Of a DNA stretch of 64,000 bases, positions 58,537 through 64,000 are shown piece after piece. The DNA lies in the NCBI RefSeq assembly GCF_017948455.1, contig NZ_JAFFSU010000003.1, positions 248,001 to 312,000 on the forward strand, in the 5' to 3' direction. The notes below the pieces were generated by a model. That model searched no databases and was not told the DNA's origin. It saw only the letters and a list, made by a program, of their open reading frames with translations. Source of the DNA: Streptomyces sp. GESEQ-4 (GTDB lineage: Bacteria; Actinomycetota; Actinomycetes; Streptomycetales; Streptomycetaceae). Made by a program: the position numbers and the translations under genes. The number at the start of each line of letters is the position of its first letter. Positions within the stretch are counted from its first letter, which is position 1.

Positions 58537-61278
58537 TCACAAGGCAGTGCGCAGCAGCCGCCGGGACGTGATGCCGAGCTTGGCGTACACCTTCCGCAGA
58601 TGCCATTCCACGGTGTGCGGGCTCAAGAACAGCTGGGCGCCGATCTCGGAGTTGGTGAGCCCGTCCCGGGCCAGACGTGCGATCTGGGCCTCCTGAGCGG
58701 TGAGCGCCGTCGCGGCGGTGCCGTCGCGACGGGCCACCGACTCACCGGTGGCCCGCAATTCACGTACGGCGCGCTCCGCGAAGGCGCCCGCACCGAACTG
58801 CGCGAACAGGGCGTGCGCCCTCCGCAACTGCGCACGGGCGTCAGCGGTGCGGCCCTCGCGCCGCAACCACTCCCCGTACAGCAGATGCGACCGGGCCGTC
58901 TCCATGGCGACGCGGGTGCGTCCGAGCCGCTCGATCGCCTCCCGGTACAACTCCTCGGCCGCACTGCCCTGACTGAGCAGCGCCCGGGAACGCGCCTGGA
59001 CGCCCAACGCCCAGTCCGTGGCGGCGGCGTCCGTGATCTGGATCAGCCGGACCAGCGCTTCCTCCGCCGCGTCGGGGCGGCCGCTGCGCACCCCGGCCTC
59101 CACCTGCTCGACCAGTCCCCAGTTGGCCGCGACCAGGTCCTGCGGATGGGCACTCGCCAGCCGGGCGGCCTCCCATGCCTCCTCGTACTTGCCCAGACCG
59201 TTGTGGAGCAGAGCTCCGGCCCGGCGTGCGACGGCCACGCCGAGGCCCTCACCTCGCTGGACGGCCTCCTCCATCCTGGCCCCGATCAACGCGGCGGCTT
59301 CGCTCGCGTGCCCCTGCCAGGCGGCGAGCGTCATCGTGCCGTACGGCGCGAAGCCGCTGCCGACCGCCTCCTGGACCCGGTCGATCTCCGCGACGAGCAG
59401 CGCCGCCGCGTCCAGTTCACCGGCGCATGCGTGGATGACGACCCGTGAGTTGAGCGCGAGCGGCAGCTCGGTCAGCGCGCCGACGGCGCGGGCGGTCCGC
59501 ACATGGCGTGCGGTCAGCTCCGTCCAGCCCTCGAAGTCCCACATCTCGGCCGCCAGCGTCGAGGCCAGCCACGACCAGCGCAGCACCTTGTCGGGCTCGG
59601 CCTCCCGGCGGAACGCGCTCACCGCGGCGCGCGAGACGGCGACAGCGTCGCGGAACCCGGCGGTGAAGCGGGTGGCGAGGGCCTCCAGGAGCAGATCGGC
59701 GCTGGTCGGCGGTCCCGTGTACGGCGGGGACGTCTGCTGCGCCGCCGCCGCCACCTCGCGTACGCCCGCCTCGGACGCGAGGCGCCCGGCGAAGATGGCG
59801 GCCGACAGGGTGTCCAGGAAGGTTTCGCGAGCCAGCCCGACATCGAGCGGCACCATGTGCCGCGCGGTGACCAGCAGTTGGGGGAGCGCTTCGGCGATGC
59901 GACTGGAGGCGAGCGACAGCCGGGCCTCGACGAGGTCCGCGCGGGCGCGACCGAGTTCGTCGAGAACTCCGGCCCGCGCCAGGGCCAGCAGATCGCGAGC
60001 CGCGGCGGGCGCACCGGCCCGGAGCTTCGCCTGAGCCGCGGCGAGGGCGCGCTCGGCCTTGCGCCGTGGGTCGGGCGTCAGCACGGCCGCGTGGGCGAGG
60101 AACGCGGCCGCCGCCGCCGTGCCGCCCCGGGCCACCGCCCGCCCGGCCGACGACTCGAGTTCGGCGGCGATGGTCTCGTCCGGCCTGACCGTCGCCCGCG
60201 CGAGGTGCCAGGCGCGGCGGTCGGGGTCGAGGACAGGGTCGGTCACCTCCGCCAGGGCCCGGTGGACCTCTCGCAGCTCCGCGAGTCCGGCCGACCGGTA
60301 GACGGCGGAGCGCAGCACCGGATGCCTGAAACGCACCAGGGCCCCGACTTCGAGCAGCCCCGCCGTCACGGCCGGGCCGGCCGCGTCCGGGCTGATGCCC
60401 AGGAGCTCGACGGCGCTTCTGAGCAGCGTCATGTCACCGATCGGCTCGGCGGCGGCGGTCAGCAGCAGTCGCTGCGTCGCGGTCGGCAGCGAGCGCACCC
60501 GTGCCAGGTAGTTCCGCTCGATCCGGCCGGTCACCCGCCCGAGGCCGGGAGGAGCGGATCCCCCCACCGGTTCCGCGTCGATGCGGCCGTGGGGGAGTTC
60601 CAGCAACGCGAGGGGGTTGCCGCGTGCCTCGGCTAGGACGCGGTCGCGGATCCGCTCGTCCATCGGGCCGACGATCGCCGTGTCCAGCAGAGCGCGGGCG
60701 TCGGCGTCGTCCAGGCCGTGCAGCGTCAGCTCGGGCAGGCCGGCCAGGTCGTCGTGTCCGCGCTGCTCACGGGAGGCGAAGACCAGAGCCAGCGGTTCGG
60801 CGAGCATCCGTCGCGCCACGAAGGCCAGGGTTTGGGCGGAGACCCGGTCGAGCCACTGCGCGTCGTCCACGAGACAGAACAGCGGTTGCCGGGCAGCCAC
60901 GTCGGTGAGCAGCCCGAGCACGGCCAGGCCGACCAGGAACCGGTCCGGAGGCGGCCCCGCGCTCACCCCGAACGCCGTGGCCAGGGCTTCTTGCTGAGGC
61001 GGCGGAAGGGAATCGACGTGCCCGAGGAAGGGAGCGCAGAGCTGATGCAGTCCCGCGAAGGGGATCTCCATCTCCGACTCGGCGCCCGCCGCACGGGCGA
61101 CGCGGTGCACCGCGACGCGTGCCGCGAGGTGATCCAGGAGAACGGACTTCCCGATTCCGGCGTCTCCGCGCAGGACCAGGACCGCGCTGCGTCCGGCCTC
61201 GACCTCGGAGACCAGCTCTTCGAGCGCTCCGTACTCGTGGCGCCGACCGCGCAGTCGCTCCGCGCCGCCCCCGTTCAC
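58537..61278 (-). CDS. LuxR-family LAL regulator with AAA-type ATPase domain
   Basis: I prefer GTG 61278, giving 913 residues; the frame is open to 61398, but that part reads as promoter sequence facing the divergent aldehyde dehydrogenase gene. Walker A GDAGIGKSVLL, Walker B LFCLVDDAQWLD and a C-terminal LuxR HTH (LTAQEAQIARLARDGLTNSE, then FLSPHTVEWHLRKVYAKLG) are intact. The middle is helical. It is the third paralogous LAL in the window and diverges from the aldehyde dehydrogenase, which is its most likely target. Confidence 0.92.
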   Translation of the reverse strand: MNGGGAERLRGRRHEYGALEELVSEVEAGRSAVLVLRGDAGIGKSVLLDHLAARVAVHRVARAAGAESEMEIPFAGLHQLCAPFLGHVDSLPPPQQEALATAFGVSAGPPPDRFLVGLAVLGLLTDVAARQPLFCLVDDAQWLDRVSAQTLAFVARRMLAEPLALVFASREQRGHDDLAGLPELTLHGLDDADARALLDTAIVGPMDERIRDRVLAEARGNPLALLELPHGRIDAEPVGGSAPPGLGRVTGRIERNYLARVRSLPTATQRLLLTAAAEPIGDMTLLRSAVELLGISPDAAGPAVTAGLLEVGALVRFRHPVLRSAVYRSAGLAELREVHRALAEVTDPVLDPDRRAWHLARATVRPDETIAAELESSAGRAVARGGTAAAAAFLAHAAVLTPDPRRKAERALAAAQAKLRAGAPAAARDLLALARAGVLDELGRARADLVEARLSLASSRIAEALPQLLVTARHMVPLDVGLARETFLDTLSAAIFAGRLASEAGVREVAAAAQQTSPPYTGPPTSADLLLEALATRFTAGFRDAVAVSRAAVSAFRREAEPDKVLRWSWLASTLAAEMWDFEGWTELTARHVRTARAVGALTELPLALNSRVVIHACAGELDAAALLVAEIDRVQEAVGSGFAPYGTMTLAAWQGHASEAAALIGARMEEAVQRGEGLGVAVARRAGALLHNGLGKYEEAWEAARLASAHPQDLVAANWGLVEQVEAGVRSGRPDAAEEALVRLIQITDAAATDWALGVQARSRALLSQGSAAEELYREAIERLGRTRVAMETARSHLLYGEWLRREGRTADARAQLRRAHALFAQFGAGAFAERAVRELRATGESVARRDGTAATALTAQEAQIARLARDGLTNSEIGAQLFLSPHTVEWHLRKVYAKLGITSRRLLRTAL

Positions 61279-61433
61279 GCCCGCCCCCGCACGCGGCGAG
61301 CATAACAACACCGCTGGCTGCCGAGGCCGTTGTGAGGGTGCCTCCGCAGCGCTGAGATCCACTGCCGCGTGACCTGGATCATGGGCATGAGAGGGCATGG
61401 ATGTCCCGCGACGAGCGATGTTCCCTTGGCGAC

Positions 61434-62867
61434 ATGAACGAAAGCGTCAAGACTCCTTTCCCAGCCCCGTCCCACTGGATCGACGGCCGCTCCGTCCGCG
61501 GTTCCGGGCCGTTGATCGACGTGGTGAACCCCGCCGACGAATCGGTCGTCACCCAGGTGCACGAGGGCACGGAAGAGGACGTGAACGCGGCGGTGGAAGC
61601 CGCGCTCGCCGCCCAGCCCGGATGGGCGGCGACGTCCCCGCAGCACCGTGCGGACGCCATGCGGCGCCTGGCCGAGGGCCTGCAGGCACGCAGCGAGGAA
61701 CTGGCGGCCACCATCACCCTGGAGATGGGCGCCCCGATCGCTTTCTCGCGGCAGGCGCAGGTCGGATTCCCGGTCGCGTCGACCCTGGCCGCGGTCGCCT
61801 CGGCCGAACAGATCGAGTGGACGGAAGTGATCGAGAACTCGCTCGTCGTCCGCGAGCCCATCGGTGTGGTGGGGGCGATCACCCCGTGCAACTTCCCGCT
61901 GCAGCAGTTGGTGACCAAGGTGGTCCCCGCGATGCTCGCGGGCAACACTGTCGTCCTCAAGCCCTCGGAGACCTCTCCCCTCAGTGCCCGCATGTTCGCG
62001 GAGATCGCCACCGTGGCGGGCGTCCCGAACGGTGTGTTCAATGTGGTGCAGGGCACCGGCCCGGTCGTCGGTGAGGCCCTCTCCCGGCATCCGAAGATCG
62101 ACATGATCTCCTTCACCGGGTCCACCCGCGCCGGCCGGAGCGTCTCCGTCGCCGCCTCCGGCACGGTGAAGCGCGTCGCGCTCGAACTGGGAGGCAAGGC
62201 GGCCCACATCGTCCTGCCCGAGGCCGACCTCGACTCCGCCGTCACTCGCGGACTGGCCTTCGCCTGGGCCAACGGCGGTCAGGCATGCGGCGCCTACGTA
62301 CGCATGCTCGTGCCCGAGAACCTCCAGGAGACGGTGGTCGACAAGCTGCGGAAAGCGGCCGAGGAGTACGTGGTCGGCGACCCCGCCGACGAGGCCACGC
62401 GGATCGGCCCGCTCGCCTCGGAGACCCAGCGCCGACGCGTCGACGACTACATCCGGCGCGGCATCGCCGACGGCGCCACGCTGGTGGTGGGCGGCCCCGG
62501 CCGCCCGGAGGGCTTCAAGACCGGCGCCTACGTCCAGCCCACGATCTTCTCCGACGTCGACCCCGAGTCGGTCATCGCCCAGGAGGAGATCTTCGGCCCC
62601 GTCCTCGTCGTCATCCCCTACGCCGACGACGATGACGCCGTCGCGATAGCCAACGGCACGATGTACGGGCTCAACGCCGCGGTGACCGGTGACGAGGACC
62701 ATGCCCTGGCCATCGCCCGGCGGCTGCGCGTCGGTCAGGTCGACATCAACGGTGCACAGCACAACTTCCAGGCCCCGTTCGGCGGGTACAAGCAGTCCGG
62801 CAACGGCCGGGAGATGGGCCGAGCCGGCCTTGAGGAGTTCCTCGAGACCAAGGCGATCACCCGCTGA
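61434..62867 (+). CDS. NAD(P)-dependent aldehyde dehydrogenase
   Basis: From ATG 61434 a 477-residue aldehyde dehydrogenase with ITPCNFPLQQL and KPSETSPLSARMF (cofactor binding), FTGSTRAGRSV, catalytic Glu in ALELGGKAAHIVL, catalytic Cys in NGGQACGAYVRML and the C-terminal EEIFGPVLVVIPY. It resembles broad-substrate family members acting on aliphatic or aromatic aldehydes. ATG 61401 is an alternative start with poorer context. It might oxidise the aldehydes made by the LuxC-like reductase, but they are 29 kb apart and it lacks the sigma-type promoter. Confidence 0.93.
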   Translation: MNESVKTPFPAPSHWIDGRSVRGSGPLIDVVNPADESVVTQVHEGTEEDVNAAVEAALAAQPGWAATSPQHRADAMRRLAEGLQARSEELAATITLEMGAPIAFSRQAQVGFPVASTLAAVASAEQIEWTEVIENSLVVREPIGVVGAITPCNFPLQQLVTKVVPAMLAGNTVVLKPSETSPLSARMFAEIATVAGVPNGVFNVVQGTGPVVGEALSRHPKIDMISFTGSTRAGRSVSVAASGTVKRVALELGGKAAHIVLPEADLDSAVTRGLAFAWANGGQACGAYVRMLVPENLQETVVDKLRKAAEEYVVGDPADEATRIGPLASETQRRRVDDYIRRGIADGATLVVGGPGRPEGFKTGAYVQPTIFSDVDPESVIAQEEIFGPVLVVIPYADDDDAVAIANGTMYGLNAAVTGDEDHALAIARRLRVGQVDINGAQHNFQAPFGGYKQSGNGREMGRAGLEEFLETKAITR

Positions 62868-62963
62868 CGCGACGCCGTCAGGACCGGAGAACACACTGTT
62901 TGATGGAATGCGGGAGCTGGTCGGACTGTTCACACAGTGTTGACAGACCAAGCGGCTCCCGCA

Positions 62964-63029
62964 GTCGCGTGCGAACCAACTGTTTCCCGCGTCGCGTGCG
63001 AGCCGACTGTTTCCCGCGTCGCGTGCGAA
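62964..63029 (+). repeat. 27-bp tandem repeat upstream of the XRE regulator
   Basis: Two full copies of GTCGCGTGCGA.CC.ACTGTTTCCCGC (27 bp, two base differences) at 62964-62990 and 62991-63017 are followed by a 12-bp partial copy (63018-63029). The array ends 9 bp before the regulator start codon. Being head to tail and promoter-proximal, it looks like an array of operator sites, possibly for the regulator itself. Confidence 0.7.
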
Positions 63030-63038
63030 AGGACAACC

Positions 63039-63869
63039 ATGGCAGACCGGGCAGCGCTCGCCGCCTTCCTGCGAGCCCGCCGCGAGGCCCTTCAACCCGA
63101 GGACGTCGGGTTGCCCCGCGGTCGCCGCAGGCGCACCGGAGGGCTGCGCCGCGAGGAGGTCGCGGCGCTGTGCGACATGTCGGTCGACTACTACAGCCGG
63201 CTCGAGCAGCCGCGCGGCCCCAATCCCTCGGAGCAGATGCTCGCCGCGATCGCCCGAGGACTGCACCTGTCGCTGGAAGAACGAGACCTCCTCTTCCAAC
63301 TCGCCGGTAACGCCCTGCCGCGCCGTGCGCCGGGCGGCGACCACATCGCCCCCGGGATGATGCGCATCCTGGACCGGCTGGAGGACACGCCCGCCCAGGT
63401 GATGAACCACCTGGGCGAGACACTGAGGCAGACGCGCCCCGCCGTGGCGCTGCTGGGTGACCAGACGGCCCACACCGGACTGGCGCGCAGCTCCCACTAC
63501 CGGTGGTTCACGGACCCCGGCGCCCGCCTCGTCCATCCCGAGCAGGACCACGCCGAGCAGAGCCGCCTGATGGTGGCGGACCTCCACAGCGCCTACTCCC
63601 GCGACGGACGCGACTCGCGCGCCGCCGGGCTCGTGGACGCACTGAACAGGGAGTGCCCCGAGTTCGCCGCCATCTGGCGGGAGCGCCCCGTGCTGAGGCC
63701 GTACTGCGCCCCGAAACGCTTCCACCACCCGCAGGTCGGGGCGCTCGAACTGCACTGCCAGACGCTGGTCGACCCCGACCAGTCCCAGCGGCTCGTGGTG
63801 TACACCGCGGCACCGGGAACCGAGAGCCACACCAACCTCCGGCTGCTGTCCCTCCTGCCGGTCAGGTAG
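63039..63869 (+). CDS. XRE-type regulator with MmyB-like ligand domain
   Basis: From ATG 63039 (GAAAGGACAACC upstream) a 276-residue regulator. The N-terminal helix-turn-helix (LRREEVAALCDMSVDYYSRL, residues ~28-47) has the characteristic RLEQPRGPNPS continuation. The C-terminal half matches the MmyB-like PAS-type ligand domain (RSSHYRWFTDPGARLV, then RPYCAPKRFHHPQVG). MmyB-type regulators bind fatty acids and control antibiotic or lipid genes. An upstream extension of the frame crosses the 27-bp repeats and encodes VACEPTVSR twice; I regard it as non-coding. Confidence 0.88.
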   Translation: MADRAALAAFLRARREALQPEDVGLPRGRRRRTGGLRREEVAALCDMSVDYYSRLEQPRGPNPSEQMLAAIARGLHLSLEERDLLFQLAGNALPRRAPGGDHIAPGMMRILDRLEDTPAQVMNHLGETLRQTRPAVALLGDQTAHTGLARSSHYRWFTDPGARLVHPEQDHAEQSRLMVADLHSAYSRDGRDSRAAGLVDALNRECPEFAAIWRERPVLRPYCAPKRFHHPQVGALELHCQTLVDPDQSQRLVVYTAAPGTESHTNLRLLSLLPVR

Positions 63870-63917
63870 GGGCACGGCCCCGGACCGACCGGCAGGAGGG
63901 ACCGGCGCCCCCTGGCG

Positions 63918-64000
63918 TCAGGCCCAGTCGAGGGCGTGCTCGTGGTCCAGCCGCGGCATGCGGTCGAACGCCGGGGGTCCGGCCGGGTGGCCGATGTTGA
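63918..64000 (-). CDS. C-terminal end of a gene cut by the window edge
   Basis: The minus strand encodes 26 residues (NIGHPAGPPAFDRM, then PRLDHEHALDWA) ending in a stop at 63918-63920. Codon use is normal for the region. Too little is visible to name the family. The gene converges on the XRE regulator and continues beyond the window. Confidence 0.5.
   Translation of the reverse strand, partial: NIGHPAGPPAFDRMPRLDHEHALDWA

Noticed and set aside
58513..61398. Longer start for the third LAL at 61398
   Set aside because: The extra 40 residues lack LAL features and would cover the promoter space of the divergent aldehyde dehydrogenase.
62964..63029. Short direct repeats as a CRISPR array
   Set aside because: The 27-bp units are directly adjacent without spacers and there are no cas genes.
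62937..63038. N-terminal extension of the XRE regulator encoding repeated VACEPTVSR
   Set aside because: The repeat is better explained as tandem DNA sites; ATG 63039 has a good ribosome binding site and begins the family-typical N-terminus.

Overview
The window is actinobacterial and almost certainly from a Streptomyces chromosome. It is very GC-rich, and it carries a WhiB-like protein, several LuxR-type (LAL) ATPase regulators, ECF sigma factors with C-terminal extensions, an F420-type luciferase-like oxidoreductase, an MmyB-like XRE regulator and an actinobacterial AceE. I see no tRNA, rRNA, CRISPR array or intact insertion sequence.

Region 1 (1-13.5 kb) looks like part of a small biosynthetic or sugar-metabolism cluster. 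It holds a PHP phosphoesterase coupled to a MazG-like pyrophosphohydrolase, a GT4 glycosyltransferase, a luciferase-like oxidoreductase, a second glycosyltransferase with a DLDEF motif, and a fructosamine-kinase-like protein. These are followed by a minus-strand operon of Gfo/Idh/MocA oxidoreductase, DegT aminotransferase, pyrimidine-nucleoside phosphorylase and two fused ABC exporters, with start and stop codons overlapping. The product is not predictable from sequence alone; an aminosugar or nucleoside-like compound is a guess.

Region 2 (13.5-16.1 kb) is a gene graveyard. It contains frameshifted or truncated pieces of a histidine phosphatase, a second copy of the DLDEF glycosyltransferase, a DHA2-type exporter and an antibiotic-biosynthesis monooxygenase. 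A small ORF with an almost perfect Shine-Dalgarno sequence lies at its left edge.

Region 3 (about 19-58.5 kb) is the striking part. It encodes four sigma factors of the ECF41 type (SnoaL-like C-terminal extension; one copy naturally truncated). Twenty-one intergenic sites share one bipartite motif: TGTCACA (or a one-base variant), exactly 16 nt, then GGTC/AGTC/TGTC. Every site points at a gene start 8-142 nt away. It closely resembles the published ECF41 promoter (TGTCACA, 16 nt, CGTC). The downstream genes are three NmrA-type oxidoreductases/epimerases, a carboxymuconolactone-decarboxylase/AhpD protein, Ohr and OsmC peroxide reductases, cupins, alpha/beta hydrolases, NDH-2, a fumarate reductase/succinate dehydrogenase flavoprotein, a ferredoxin (broken), a lone cytochrome b (QcrB), a pyruvate dehydrogenase E1 and an unusual E2, an acid-activating ligase with a LuxC-like acyl reductase, a WhiB protein and the sigma genes themselves. 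I read this as one large sigma-controlled respiration, redox and detoxification regulon gathered in about 37 kb.

Three LAL regulators sit at 16.1-18.9, 53.5-56.3 and 58.5-61.3 kb. The right end carries an aldehyde dehydrogenase and an MmyB-like regulator preceded by a 27-bp tandem repeat. The window shows many deletion scars (PIG-L/ferredoxin reductase fusion, split ferredoxin, YceI fragment, truncated sigma factor), so the island is both expanded by paralogy and eroding.
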